DNA of 64,000 nucleotides from an uncultured Ulvibacter sp. (GTDB lineage Bacteria; Bacteroidota; Bacteroidia; Flavobacteriales; Flavobacteriaceae): NCBI GenBank assembly GCA_938041335.1, contig CALIAF010000022.1, positions 35,663 to 99,662 of the forward strand, read 5' to 3'. Shown piece by piece: positions 18,365 to 27,367 of this stretch (position 1 is its first letter; each line of letters starts with the position of its first letter). The notes under the pieces were generated by a model. It saw only the letters and a program-made list of their open reading frames with translations, ran no database searches and was not told where the DNA came from. The position numbers and the translations under genes were made by a program.

Positions 18365-19465
18365 TTAGTAACTGTTTAATACTGCGATTACCTTATCTAC
18401 TTGATCATCTGTCATCACAGGGCTCATTGGAATACTAACTACACGATTATGTATGGCTTCTGCAACTGGGAAGCTTAAATCATTTAATTCGGGTAAGGCT
18501 TTTTGTTGATGCGGCGCAATAGGATAATGAATTAAATGCCCCACTTTGTTTTCTGTTAAATGCGCTACAATGGATGCTCTGTTGTCTACTTGAATTACAA
18601 ATAAATGAAACACGTGATCTTGAGTTCCTTTATATTTGGGTAAAATAATTTTTGTGTTTGATATTTCGGCAAGGTATCGTAATGCTATTTCCCTTCTCCT
18701 AGAATTATCTGCATCTAATTGCTCTAATTTAATACTTAAAAAAGCCGCTTGTATTTCATCTAATCGAGAATTGAGGCCCAAAACTTCGTTCACATACTTG
18801 GTAGAAGTTCCATAATTACGGAACATTCTAATGGCTTTTGCGAGTGCATCATTATTTGTTGTTATCGCACCACCATCACCAAGTGCTCCTAAATTCTTTG
18901 CAGGATAAAAACTAAATCCAGCCGCGTCACCTAGGTTACCCGCTTTTTTCTTATTGAAATGTGCTGCACCGTGCGCTTGCGCCGCGTCTTCAATAACCAG
19001 CAAGTTATGTGTGTCTGCAAGCGATTGTATCGCATCCATATTTGCTAACTGTCCATACAAATGAACAGGCATAATGGCTCTTGTGTTTGTAGTGATATAA
19101 CTAGCAAGTTTGTCTAAGTCAAAATTAAACGTGTCCGATTCAGCTTCAGCAAGGATAGGGGTTAGTCCTGCTTGCTTGATAGCGATTATCGTTGCAATAA
19201 AAGTATTTGAAGCCACAATCACTTCATCTCCTTCTTTAATATTTCCGAGGTGTTTATACCCTTCTAAAATCAATCTTAAAGCATCAAGACCATTGGCAAC
19301 ACCTATACAATGTTTGGTGCCACAATAATCTGCATACAAGTTTTCAAATCGGGTTACTTGGTTGCCAAGAATGTAATAGCCACTATCTAGAAACTCTTGA
19401 AAGCTTTTTTTAAAATCAGCTTCAAAACGAGCGTTTATTTTATGTAGATCTAAAAATGGAATCAT
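18365..19465 (-). CDS. Sugar-nucleotide aminotransferase, DegT/DnrJ/EryC1 (FdtB/WecE-like)
   Basis: PLP-dependent aminotransferase converting a dTDP-keto-6-deoxyhexose to the amino sugar. 366 aa, standard length. Motifs: [13 protein letters not shown] at the start, [16 protein letters not shown] near residue 85, [12 protein letters not shown] near 150, DAAQAHGA near 180, and [16 protein letters not shown] near 207 holding the PLP lysine. The FdtB subclass (dTDP-Fuc3N) is suggested by an FdtA-type isomerase at 31.9-32.3 kb, but WecE (Fuc4N) is equally compatible with the motifs. It overlaps the upstream gene by 4 bp (ATGA). Confidence 0.87.
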   Translation of the reverse strand: MIPFLDLHKINARFEADFKKSFQEFLDSGYYILGNQVTRFENLYADYCGTKHCIGVANGLDALRLILEGYKHLGNIKEGDEVIVASNTFIATIIAIKQAGLTPILAEAESDTFNFDLDKLASYITTNTRAIMPVHLYGQLANMDAIQSLADTHNLLVIEDAAQAHGAAHFNKKKAGNLGDAAGFSFYPAKNLGALGDGGAITTNNDALAKAIRMFRNYGTSTKYVNEVLGLNSRLDEIQAAFLSIKLEQLDADNSRRREIALRYLAEISNTKIILPKYKGTQDHVFHLFVIQVDNRASIVAHLTENKVGHLIHYPIAPHQQKALPELNDLSFPVAEAIHNRVVSIPMSPVMTDDQVDKVIAVLNSY

Positions 19466-20460
19466 TTGATAGTAAGGTCTATTTTATTGTGAGCCTCAGT
19501 GTCTATTTCATAAGTGTCTGCAGTATAGGTACGCGCGCCGCAGCTTTCTTTCCAGAAAATGAGACCACTGTTGAGTACTTTTCCGTTATCTTCAGAAGAG
19601 ATGTTAAAGTCAAAATACCGTTTGTCTTTTTTAAAGTGGTTGATGATAAAATCGTAGGCAAGATCAAGACTGCCAAAACTATTTTTGTCTGCATTACCAG
19701 ACACGTATTGCGGGTGTATCGTTGTTTTAGTCAAGAAAACCGTTGTTCCAGCGACTACTTTATCCTCTTTATATACATTCACTTGTTTTACGTTTTCTGG
19801 AAAACGTGCCGCAAGCATTTTAATTTCTTCTAAAGAATGAACCGGAGCAATTCCGTGCTTGTTTTTGAGATTCGGGATTAAAACATCGTTCCAGAAATCA
19901 TCAAAGGTATCTTCTATTTTAATTTTCAGCCCGTTGCGGATGGCTTTGTTTATACCTTCTCTTCGGTTTTTCTGAAATTTTAATTTGTGATTATTGTCAA
20001 TGACCATTAAAGCATCTCGATGTAATAAAGTCGCGTGGGCTTTAAACATAAAGTAAGAAAGCTCATCTGATGGCATCACATTGTAAAACGTAGGGATGAC
20101 TCTAATTTCCAATTTTCGGATCATTTCCGAAGCTAGAAAACGAAGCATTTCTTTAAAAGCCTCAAGGGCGTACAATAACTTGGCACCATCTTGCAATACA
20201 AAACTCCCATAGGTTAGCCCTTGATGTGAGATTACTTTGTCCCTTTTTACATTTGCGGGTAAGACTGCGTATAACGAATCATCCTTAAAAATCAATACCG
20301 AAAAATCTGTAAACCGATCACTGTGATAGTCCATAAAATCACGATGAAACAAAAATGTGGCGTTCTTAGCCGCCATCACAAAATCATTCCATAGCCCAGC
20401 ATCTGCCGCTGTATAGCGACGTGCTGTATATGTTGAAGCCTTTTTGATATTTGTGGTCAA
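19462..20460 (-). CDS. GNAT/FemAB-like acyltransferase
   Basis: 332 aa, likely cytoplasmic. Sequence such as [14 protein letters not shown] near residue 40, [21 protein letters not shown] near 68 and a C-terminal [20 protein letters not shown] fits the double-GNAT FemAB-type proteins seen in polysaccharide loci. Placed first in the operon before the aminotransferase and flippase, it may acylate the amino sugar made by the next gene (as WecD does in common antigen, though WecD is a different GNAT). The start is a TTG at 20458-20460; no ATG lies upstream in frame. Confidence 0.7.
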   Translation of the reverse strand: MTTNIKKASTYTARRYTAADAGLWNDFVMAAKNATFLFHRDFMDYHSDRFTDFSVLIFKDDSLYAVLPANVKRDKVISHQGLTYGSFVLQDGAKLLYALEAFKEMLRFLASEMIRKLEIRVIPTFYNVMPSDELSYFMFKAHATLLHRDALMVIDNNHKLKFQKNRREGINKAIRNGLKIKIEDTFDDFWNDVLIPNLKNKHGIAPVHSLEEIKMLAARFPENVKQVNVYKEDKVVAGTTVFLTKTTIHPQYVSGNADKNSFGSLDLAYDFIINHFKKDKRYFDFNISSEDNGKVLNSGLIFWKESCGARTYTADTYEIDTEAHNKIDLTIK

Positions 20461-20683
20461 TGAATGAGATTGGATGGTTACAGTAGGTAAAACTACAATA
20501 TAAAACCAAAAGTATAATAGTTAGATGATTTTTGTGCAAAAGGTTGCCCTAAAAGATCTTGAATTCGAACTCGAACTCGAAAAAGAAATAAAAAAAGTAT
20601 AGAGATTTCCATCCAAACCCAAACCCCGATTAAATTTAACGTATACACATTCACTCAATCCCTTAATCTCCCAATTACTTAGT

Positions 20684-20691
20684 TACCTTTG
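20684..20691 (+). promoter_or_regulatory. -7 promoter element TACCTTTG
   Basis: Matches the Bacteroidota -7 consensus TAnnTTTG on the strand of the YkgJ-family gene. It ends only 4 bp before the ATG at 20696, so transcription would begin at or within a few bases of the start codon. No clear TTG -33 element is seen at the usual distance. Confidence 0.45.
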
Positions 20692-20695
20692 CGAT

Positions 20696-21229
20696 ATGAG
20701 TAAAATGGACAACATCATTAAAAATCTTCCTGAAAAAGCAGAAGAAGTAAAAAAGGAGACCTTAAAATTCTTTAAGCGCGTGAATAAGAAGCCGCCTAAA
20801 AATTTTGACGTAGGTATGCAGGAGCTGCACGATAAGGAGTTTAGAAAAACAGATTGTATGGAGTGTGCAAACTGCTGTAAAACTTCAAGTCCTATATTTA
20901 CTAATAAGGATATTGATCGCATTGCAAAACATTTTAGAATGCCCGTACAGCGTTTTACAGACACCTATCTAGAGATGGATGAAGATGACTGGTTTGTTTT
21001 AAAAAGTGTGCCTTGTACTTTTTTAGCAGATGATAATAGTTGTAGTATTTATGATGTGCGCCCTAAGGCCTGCGCAGAATATCCGCACACCAACCGCAAA
21101 CGTTTTCAGAAAATAGCACCACTCACTATGAAAAATGTCGAGATCTGTCCTGCAGCTTTTAATATTGTAGAGGCGATGAAAGTCAAGTTTTCAGAGAAAG
21201 GCGGCAAGCATACCAGATGGGATGTGTAA
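20696..21229 (+). CDS. YkgJ-family cysteine cluster protein
   Basis: 177 aa putative zinc- or iron-sulfur-binding protein. The YkgJ pattern is clear: DCMECANCCKTSSP near residue 56 (CxxCxxCC), CTFLADDNSCSIYDVRPKAC near 105, and a final Cys in VEICPAAF near 160. Proteins of this family bind a metal centre through these cysteines; the physiological substrate is not known. The start ATG is supported by the -7-like element a few bases upstream. It is monocistronic and convergent with the NamZ-like gene across a large inverted repeat. Confidence 0.85.
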   Translation: MSKMDNIIKNLPEKAEEVKKETLKFFKRVNKKPPKNFDVGMQELHDKEFRKTDCMECANCCKTSSPIFTNKDIDRIAKHFRMPVQRFTDTYLEMDEDDWFVLKSVPCTFLADDNSCSIYDVRPKACAEYPHTNRKRFQKIAPLTMKNVEICPAAFNIVEAMKVKFSEKGGKHTRWDV

Positions 21230-21230
21230 G

Positions 21231-21415
21231 CCCTCACCGAAACCTCATGCGGCTATCGCCTTTGACGTTTCGACTCTCCCGAAAGGAGAGTGTTTATCTT
21301 ATTACAGATTAACTCCTAGCGCATTATAAATCAAAAAGATCTTTTTTACTCTCCCTATGGGAGAGTCGAAACGTACAATCCGCCCATTCGGCGGAGCAGC
21401 AGGTTTCGGTGAGGG
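21231..21415. repeat. Nested inverted-repeat element between convergent genes
   Basis: Outer arms CCCTCACCGAAACCT (21231-21245) and AGGTTTCGGTGAGGG (21401-21415) are perfect 15 bp reverse complements. Inner arms ACGTTTCGACTCTC (21265-21278) and GAGAGTCGAAACGT (21361-21374) are also perfect. Small hairpins (ACTCTCC-CGAAA-GGAGAGT; CCGCC-CATTC-GGCGG) sit inside each half. The whole gap between the two stop codons is this element. It could act as a bidirectional terminator or be a non-autonomous mobile repeat. Confidence 0.8.
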
Positions 21416-21418
21416 TTC

Positions 21419-22726
21419 CTATTTATAAATCAAATATTCCTGTCGCATTTTATCATAAGCGGCCAATGGTCTAATCCATTCTTTTCTAATTTCATAATAC
21501 GTATATCGATTCTCAATTTGCCATTGCAGTCTTTCTGTTCCTGCAAGTTTAGTGAAAAATGGCGTAAAGAAATCCGACGTTCTGCCATGGGCTACGTAAG
21601 CTTCAACCAGCCATTCTAGATTCATTCTATCCATTCTTTTTGTAGCAGAAAGATCTAATCCGTTGCACAGTTCTCCTTTAAATTTAGGATGCTTAGCCCC
21701 TTCATTGGCAACAGGTGTGAAGGTGTATGGGTAAAACTCGCTTGGCAAATTAGGTGCGCCAAAAATTTGAAACTGCTGCTCCGTACCTCTACCTGCACTT
21801 AGTGGTGTGCCCTCAAAAAAGCAAAGGCTAGGGTAGAGGGTAATAGATGCATCGTTAGGTAAATTAGGCGATGGCTTTATGGGTAAACTGTAGGGTGTGT
21901 CGTGGGTATAATTTTGCATTGGGATTACAGTGAGGTCACATTTCACTTTATTTTTTAACCAACCTTGTCCGTTTATCATTTGTGCATATTCTCCTATGGT
22001 CATCCCATGAACTACAGGAACAGGGTGCATACCAACAAAACTGCTGTGCTCCATTTCTAGAATTGGCCCATCAATATAATGTCCGTTTGGGTTAGGGCGA
22101 TCTAATACTATGACCGGAATCCCCTGTTCTGCGCAGGCTTCCATCACATAATGTAGCGTGGATATGTAAGTGTAAAAGCGAGCGCCCACATCTTGTATAT
22201 CAAAAACCATCACATCAATATCTGCTAATTGTTCTGGTGAAGGCTTTTTATTCTTGCCATACAAAGAGATAATTGGTAATTTTGTTTTTGTGTCAATCCC
22301 ATCTTTCACCACCTCGCCGGCATCTGCTTTTCCTCTAAAACCATGTTCTGGTGCGAAGACTTTTGTAACGTGATTTTCAAACTCATAAATAAAATCTACA
22401 AGATGAAAATCTACAACTCGTAATTCATCTTTAGATTCTAGTGTGTCATTGACAATCGAAGTCTGATTTGCAACTATTCCAACTTTCTTTCCTTTTAATA
22501 ACGGCATGTATTTTTGCCATTGGTTAGCACCTGTATAAATATGTGTTGTACTTTTTCCTTTTATCTTCCGTCCAAATTTTTTAACGGTATCTTTTGCAGT
22601 AATCACTGTGGCAGTTGTTGTTAATTCAGAATTCTGAATTTTGAGTTTTGAATTCCCACTGTTTCCACACGAAAAGGCGCTAAAAATCGTTATAATTACT
22701 ATATTTTTGAAAAAAGTAAACCCCAT
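21419..22726 (-). CDS. NamZ-like exo-beta-N-acetylmuramidase (DUF1343) lipoprotein
   Basis: 435 aa with a lipoprotein signal (IFSAFSC, Cys about residue 20), so membrane-anchored outside the cytoplasm. The DUF1343 domain is clear from KKVGIVANQTSIVNDTL near residue 80, VFAPEHGFRGKADAGE near 120, VMVFDIQDVGARFYTYISTL near 170 and VLDRPNPNG near 205. Characterised NamZ enzymes (GH171) remove terminal MurNAc from peptidoglycan fragments and belong to cell-wall recycling. Its ATG lies 6 bp from the GTG start of the divergent permease gene. Confidence 0.88.
   Translation of the reverse strand: MGFTFFKNIVIITIFSAFSCGNSGNSKLKIQNSELTTTATVITAKDTVKKFGRKIKGKSTTHIYTGANQWQKYMPLLKGKKVGIVANQTSIVNDTLESKDELRVVDFHLVDFIYEFENHVTKVFAPEHGFRGKADAGEVVKDGIDTKTKLPIISLYGKNKKPSPEQLADIDVMVFDIQDVGARFYTYISTLHYVMEACAEQGIPVIVLDRPNPNGHYIDGPILEMEHSSFVGMHPVPVVHGMTIGEYAQMINGQGWLKNKVKCDLTVIPMQNYTHDTPYSLPIKPSPNLPNDASITLYPSLCFFEGTPLSAGRGTEQQFQIFGAPNLPSEFYPYTFTPVANEGAKHPKFKGELCNGLDLSATKRMDRMNLEWLVEAYVAHGRTSDFFTPFFTKLAGTERLQWQIENRYTYYEIRKEWIRPLAAYDKMRQEYLIYK
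22702..22709 (+). promoter_or_regulatory. -7-like element TATTTTTG for the LolC-like gene
   Basis: A TAnnTTTG match 24 bp upstream of the GTG start of the permease. It lies inside the 5' coding end of the divergent NamZ-like gene, the only place a promoter could fit given the 6 bp gap. Confidence 0.35.
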
Positions 22727-22732
22727 CGTTTC

Positions 22733-23968
22733 GTGAATTTTGAATTTTTTATCGCTCGTCGCATTATTGCTGCTAAAGATTATAAAAGTAGCATTTCGGC
22801 ACCAATAATTAAAATAGCAATTACCGCTATAGCGCTTGGTATTATAATGATGTTGGTATCTATTGCTACTAGTCTAGGACTACAACGCAAGATTCAAGAA
22901 AAAATTTCGGCATTTAATGGAGATATTATAATTTCTAATCAGGATACTAATTTTTCTGGCGAGTCGCAGATTCCTATTTCTATTAACCAAGACTTTTATC
23001 CTACCTTTCCTAATATAGAAGGGATTAAGCACATACAAGCTACTGCCTCAAAAGGAGCTGTGATACTTACGGCAACAGAATTTGAAGGGGTGGTGATTAA
23101 AGGAGTGGGAGCAGATTATAACTGGCAATACTTCCAGGAATATCTTGTAGACGGTCGTCTACCAGACTTTACAGGTACTATAAATGATGAGGTGTTATTA
23201 AGTAGATATCTTGCTACGCGACTAGATCTAAAAGTAGGTGATAAAATGCCTACTTATTTTTTAAATGAAAGCAATACAGAAAAGCCCAGAAATATTGGTT
23301 TTACTATCGTAGGGTTATACGATAGTGGTTTTCAGCAATTTGATGAGCAATTTGCGCTAGCAGATATCAAACAGATTCAACGCATCAATAAATGGGAAGG
23401 GGATCAAATAGGAAATTTTGAAGTCTTTGTCGAAGATTTTAGGGCGGTAACAACTATTAATAATTTAGTGTACGAGGAGACTGGGAGTGAGCTGGACACC
23501 TTATCTATTAGAGATAAATTTGCCTCTATATTTGAGTGGACGGACCTTTTTGATTTTAACACCTACCTCATTATTGGCATTATGATTCTAGTAGCTGGTA
23601 TAAATATGATCACTGCTTTACTCGTTCTTATTCTAGAACGAACGCAGATGATAGGGATTCTTAAGGCACTGGGGACAGATGATTGGAGTGTGCGTAAAGT
23701 CTTTGTTTATAACGCCATGTATTTAATAGGTGTGGGTCTTTTTTGGGGAAATGTTATCGGTTTGGGGCTTTTGCTTATACAGAAATATTTTAAAGTCATC
23801 AAGCTCCCGCAAGAAACGTATTATGTAACAGAAGCACCAGTTTTTCTAGATGCAGGTTATGTAATATTACTTAATGTAGGCACCTTCGTGCTTTGTTTGT
23901 GTATGCTATTGATTCCTACCTATATCATCGCAAAAATTAGCCCAGTGAAGGCCATGCGTTTTGATTAG
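22733..23968 (+). CDS. ABC transporter permease of the LolC/FtsX (MacB_PCD) type
   Basis: 411 aa inner-membrane permease: N-terminal helix (IAITAIALGIIMMLVSIATS, about 27-47), large periplasmic MacB-like domain (50-265), then three C-terminal helices (about 272-300, 325-350, 372-400). This layout is that of LolC/LolE, which with the LolD ATPase extract lipoproteins for the outer membrane. No ATPase gene is adjacent. The start is a GTG (GTGAATTTTGAA); the divergent NamZ-like lipoprotein gene begins 6 bp away. It ends in KISPVKAMRFD, the usual C-terminus of this family in Bacteroidota. Confidence 0.85.
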   Translation: MNFEFFIARRIIAAKDYKSSISAPIIKIAITAIALGIIMMLVSIATSLGLQRKIQEKISAFNGDIIISNQDTNFSGESQIPISINQDFYPTFPNIEGIKHIQATASKGAVILTATEFEGVVIKGVGADYNWQYFQEYLVDGRLPDFTGTINDEVLLSRYLATRLDLKVGDKMPTYFLNESNTEKPRNIGFTIVGLYDSGFQQFDEQFALADIKQIQRINKWEGDQIGNFEVFVEDFRAVTTINNLVYEETGSELDTLSIRDKFASIFEWTDLFDFNTYLIIGIMILVAGINMITALLVLILERTQMIGILKALGTDDWSVRKVFVYNAMYLIGVGLFWGNVIGLGLLLIQKYFKVIKLPQETYYVTEAPVFLDAGYVILLNVGTFVLCLCMLLIPTYIIAKISPVKAMRFD

Positions 23969-24182
23969 GATTTTCGTTGAGACTTTTACCCCAACCCTTA
24001 ATTATTAGAGCGAATATTTTTATAACAAAACCCAATTGTTACCATTCAGTTTTACGTTTTACATTTATTATTTTTCGGATTTATATTTTTGTGCCTTGAA
24101 TATCCAAAGTTCTCAATCGTTAATTTTTTAAGCCTTTGTTCTTTCAGCACAGCGTTCTTTCTTCTTTAATTTAACCCCTAGC

Positions 24183-24213
24183 TTGTAACTCCCTCGGCAT
24201 ATAACTATCTTTG
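24183..24213 (+). promoter_or_regulatory. Promoter of the cysteine synthase-like gene
   Basis: TTG at 24183-24185 and TATCTTTG at 24206-24213, separated by 20 bp, a good match to the Bacteroidota -33/-7 promoter (TTG-N19-21-TAnnTTTG). It lies 49 bp upstream of the preferred ATG at 24263. Confidence 0.6.
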
Positions 24214-24262
24214 CCGCGTTAAAATTTCGGCAGTGATAATTGCTGAAATATCAAAAATCACT

Positions 24263-25243
24263 ATGGACTACGCTGAAAACATATTAGGAACGATTGGGAA
24301 CACCCCAATGGTCAAAGTCAACAAACTAGCCGAAGAAATCCCGGGCTTAGTACTCGCAAAATACGAGACCTTCAATCCAGGAAATTCTACTAAAGATAGA
24401 ATGGCATTGATGATGATAGAGGATGCTGAGGCAGATGGCAGGTTAAAACCAGGCGGCACCATTATAGAAGGAACTAGTGGAAACACTGGTATGGGACTTG
24501 CGCTAGCTGCGATTGTAAAAGGCTATAAGATGGTCTGTGTAATTAGTGATAAACAGAGTAAAGAAAAAGTAGATATTTTACGCGCCGTGGGTAGCGAAGT
24601 AGTCGTTTGCCCAACAGATGTGGCGCCAGATGATCCTCGTTCTTATTATTCTACTTCGGCAAGACTGGCTGAAGAAACACCAAACGCTTGGTACGTAAAT
24701 CAATACGACAACCCAAGTAATGCCAAGGCCCATTACCAAAGTACAGGCCCAGAAATCTGGAAACAAACAGAAGGAAAAGTGACACATTTTGTGGCAGGAG
24801 TTGGAACAGGTGGTACCATAAGTGGTGTAGGGAAATATTTAAAAGAACAAAATCCAGATATTAAAATTTGGGGAATAGACACTTACGGAAGTGTTTTTAA
24901 GAAATATCACGAGACCGGTATTTTTGACGAAGCAGAAATTTATTCTTACGTTACAGAAGGTATCGGCGAAGATATTTTGCCAAAAAACGTAGACTTTGAT
25001 ATCATTGACGGGTTTACTAAAGTGACTGATAAAGACGCAGCAGTCTGGACACAAAAGCTAGCCAAAGCAGAAGGGTTCTTCTTAGGGAACTCTGCAGGAG
25101 CAGCGATGAAAGGAATTCATCAATTAAAAGAACATTTTAATGAAGACGATGTCATCGTGGTACTTTTTCACGATCACGGAAGTCGATATGTAGGGAAGAT
25201 GTTTAATGATGACTGGATGAAAAAGATGGGGTATATTGAGTAA
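24263..25243 (+). CDS. PLP-dependent cysteine synthase / cystathionine beta-synthase-like
   Basis: Beta-replacement enzyme of the OASS/CBS fold, expected to make cysteine or cystathionine. The PLP lysine lies in NPGNSTKDRMA near residue 39, the substrate loop in GTSGNTGMGL near 72, the phosphate-binding loop in GVGTGGTISGVG near 178 and SAG near 280. The NST in place of the usual GGS before KDR and the segment AEIYSYVTEGIGEDILP resemble the catalytic core of CBS more than CysK. At 326 aa it lacks C-terminal CBS domains. The tracked GTG at 24233 is replaced by the ATG at 24263, which begins the conserved sequence. Confidence 0.85.
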   Translation: MDYAENILGTIGNTPMVKVNKLAEEIPGLVLAKYETFNPGNSTKDRMALMMIEDAEADGRLKPGGTIIEGTSGNTGMGLALAAIVKGYKMVCVISDKQSKEKVDILRAVGSEVVVCPTDVAPDDPRSYYSTSARLAEETPNAWYVNQYDNPSNAKAHYQSTGPEIWKQTEGKVTHFVAGVGTGGTISGVGKYLKEQNPDIKIWGIDTYGSVFKKYHETGIFDEAEIYSYVTEGIGEDILPKNVDFDIIDGFTKVTDKDAAVWTQKLAKAEGFFLGNSAGAAMKGIHQLKEHFNEDDVIVVLFHDHGSRYVGKMFNDDWMKKMGYIE

Positions 25244-25299
25244 ACTTTAGTCTTGAGACATACTTCTCTGGATGATGAAGTATAGAAAATAAACTATTG

Positions 25300-25332
25300 A
25301 CGACACTTTGTTTTTACAGGGTGTCGTTTTTT
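25300..25332 (+). terminator. Rho-independent terminator after the cysteine synthase gene
   Basis: Stem ACGACAC (25300-25306) / GTGTCGT (25321-25327) with a 14-base loop, followed by a run of T. It lies about 57 bp beyond the stop and reaches the 3' end of the convergent small gene. Confidence 0.75.
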
Positions 25333-25501
25333 ATTTACTGTCTGTATTTTCTTTTTTGTTAATGGAGTTTCCTACTCCCGCACCTATAGCTAGCCCTATA
25401 GGGATCCAAAGGCCAATATTGTCTGTTAGTACTCCAACAACGGCACCTATCGCCATTCCTAATACGGCTCCAGTTGCAAGTTTTTTATTATTTGTCTTCA
25501 C
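25331..25501 (-). CDS. Small glycine-zipper membrane protein (56 aa)
   Basis: Missed by the ORF track because it is short and begins with GTG. The minus-strand frame reads (M)KTNNKKLATGAVLGMAIGA ... ending KKENTDSK. Two hydrophobic segments are rich in small residues at fixed spacing (GAVLGMAIGAVVG and GLAIGAGVG), a glycine-zipper pattern, with a basic N-terminus and charged C-terminus. An in-frame TAA 18 bp upstream limits the start to this GTG. Proteins of this look are common and uncharacterised in flavobacteria. The gene is convergent with the cysteine synthase gene and its stop lies in the terminator T run. Confidence 0.65.
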   Translation of the reverse strand: MKTNNKKLATGAVLGMAIGAVVGVLTDNIGLWIPIGLAIGAGVGNSINKKENTDSK

Positions 25502-25527
25502 CTTTAAAAGGATAAGTTAATAGTATA

Positions 25528-27156
25528 CTACTCGCGGCTCACTGTTCTCAACTCACATTCTTTCACTAAACTCGTGTCAATTCTTAATACCATACTTCCT
25601 TCATAATTAGGTTTTAATGAAGTGCCTGGTTTTAAAACGATTTGATTTTTTGCAGCTACATCTAAAGTAGCACTATCTCTAAAAGTTTGGTTTTCTATCA
25701 CCACTTTTTTAGAAAATGCCGTGAGTTGAAAATCCCATCTACTAAAATCTTGATTGCTTATGGTTGCTGTTGCCGTTTCAGAAAAAAGATCATGCACAAG
25801 ATTTACAGCTTTACCTGTATTGAGCATTCCTGCGCCATAATTGCCAGCAAAAGGTTTGTTTGCTGTTATATGGTCAATGTTTGTAGCCGTTAATTTTATG
25901 ATGCCATCTACTTGCTCTTTTGGCAAGCACGGATATAAGGAGAACATCAGACCTACGGTTCCTGATACTAGTGCTGTGGCTCCGCTTGTTGTAGAGTATT
26001 CACTACCCAGTTCTAGGCCATTCATTTTAAATTGAGAATATCTAAATAAACCTACTGTAGGTGCGAGTATGTCTACATCTTCATTTAAGGTGGCGGTGCT
26101 TGCGAGATAAATTTTTGTTTCGCCATTTATTTTCCCGTTTTTAAAGCCTCCGGTACGCCCTAAATATCCTCTTATTTCTTTAAAAAAAGGTTTTCCTGAT
26201 TTTTTAAAATAGTGGATGTTATCCGTAACATTCTCATATCTATGTTGAACAGAACTCACAGAAATCACATTATCGTATGATGCAGGATAGTATTTTTTTG
26301 AACCATTAGGGTAAGTGTCCCATCCTCTATTACCCGCTCCAGCAACAATAATGGCGCCTTTATCAAATACATAATTTATAGCGTCTTGTCCAGTATCTGT
26401 GGCGCTACCTACCCAACTACAATTAATCACTTTTACATCCTTATCGGCAAGTTCTTTAAGCTGGGCAAAGTTTTTGAAATCGCCAAAAGTAGTACCATAA
26501 ATGCTACAATCATAACAGACTCCTGGTATGCCATACCCATTATCTCCTTGTGCCGCTGCGTTTGCAGAAATACTATACCCATGACCCTTAGCTTCGACAG
26601 ATTTTCTAATTACTGTTGCTTTGTGTTTAAAATCTAGACCTGTTGTATCTAGAGATCCATCACTTATACCAATGATGATGTCCCTATGTCCTGTAGTGAG
26701 GTACCAAGCTTTAGGTACTTCCATAACGTCATAGTAATCCATATTAAATTTTAAACCTGTGTTTGTGCCTATTGTACTTGTTAATCCATAATCATTTGGT
26801 TCGTATATTTTCATTTCTGAAGGTGGAATGAGCGCTCCAGAGTCAAATATTTTTCGATTTCTTTTAAGGATGTCTGTAAGAAAGTCTGGTGAATCTGCAA
26901 TCACAAAGAAAGTTCTGTTTAAATCTTCTGGCTTTGCTTTTTTCCAAGTTTTTTTAAAGGTCTTCACCTTAAAGTTGCGAAGTGTTTGTTTTAGCGATTC
27001 TTCAGGGCCTTGGTACTCAAGACCATTTGCAGTGGCTACAAATTCTGGCGTAAATGTGGAGTCTTTTGCACGTATAAAAAACCAATACTCATCTTGGGCA
27101 ATTCCAGAAAATCCAATAAGTAAAAGCAAGAGTAAAACGAAGAATGATTTTTTCAT
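25528..27156 (-). CDS. Subtilisin-like serine protease (S8), secreted
   Basis: 542 aa with a Sec signal peptide (FFVLLLLLLIGFSGIAQ). A subtilase domain spans about 145-455: Asp in IIIGISDGSLD near residue 157, His in AKGHGYSISANAAAQGD near 195, the oxyanion Asn in VAGAGNRGWD near 268, and the Ser in EYSTTSGATALVSG near 390. The Ser box departs from the usual GTSMAxPxVAG (Ala replaces Pro and Gly follows the Ser), so activity is likely but not certain. The C-terminal region does not show a clear T9SS sorting domain. Role in nutrition or cell-surface processing is open. Confidence 0.85.
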   Translation of the reverse strand: MKKSFFVLLLLLLIGFSGIAQDEYWFFIRAKDSTFTPEFVATANGLEYQGPEESLKQTLRNFKVKTFKKTWKKAKPEDLNRTFFVIADSPDFLTDILKRNRKIFDSGALIPPSEMKIYEPNDYGLTSTIGTNTGLKFNMDYYDVMEVPKAWYLTTGHRDIIIGISDGSLDTTGLDFKHKATVIRKSVEAKGHGYSISANAAAQGDNGYGIPGVCYDCSIYGTTFGDFKNFAQLKELADKDVKVINCSWVGSATDTGQDAINYVFDKGAIIVAGAGNRGWDTYPNGSKKYYPASYDNVISVSSVQHRYENVTDNIHYFKKSGKPFFKEIRGYLGRTGGFKNGKINGETKIYLASTATLNEDVDILAPTVGLFRYSQFKMNGLELGSEYSTTSGATALVSGTVGLMFSLYPCLPKEQVDGIIKLTATNIDHITANKPFAGNYGAGMLNTGKAVNLVHDLFSETATATISNQDFSRWDFQLTAFSKKVVIENQTFRDSATLDVAAKNQIVLKPGTSLKPNYEGSMVLRIDTSLVKECELRTVSRE

Positions 27157-27322
27157 CTGTATAAAATATTTGTGAAATAGGAAGATGGAAACCGAAGGTT
27201 CACGAACTCCTTATTTTTAATATTAATGTATAAGTAATGCCCAAATATAAATCTTAACTTTTATTGTAAATTATTAATGGGCACTTCATTGTTTAAAATT
27301 TCGGTTTAATAGCATTCAATTT

Positions 27323-27354
27323 TTGCCGCCTAACCGCACAAATATTTATCTTAG
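27323..27354 (+). promoter_or_regulatory. Probable promoter of the GT-C gene
   Basis: TTG at 27323-27325 and TATCTTAG at 27347-27354, 21 bp apart, close to the Bacteroidota -33/-7 consensus. This argues that the TTG taken as a start by the ORF track is really the -33 element. Confidence 0.45.
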
Positions 27355-27367
27355 CATAAAATTTAGC

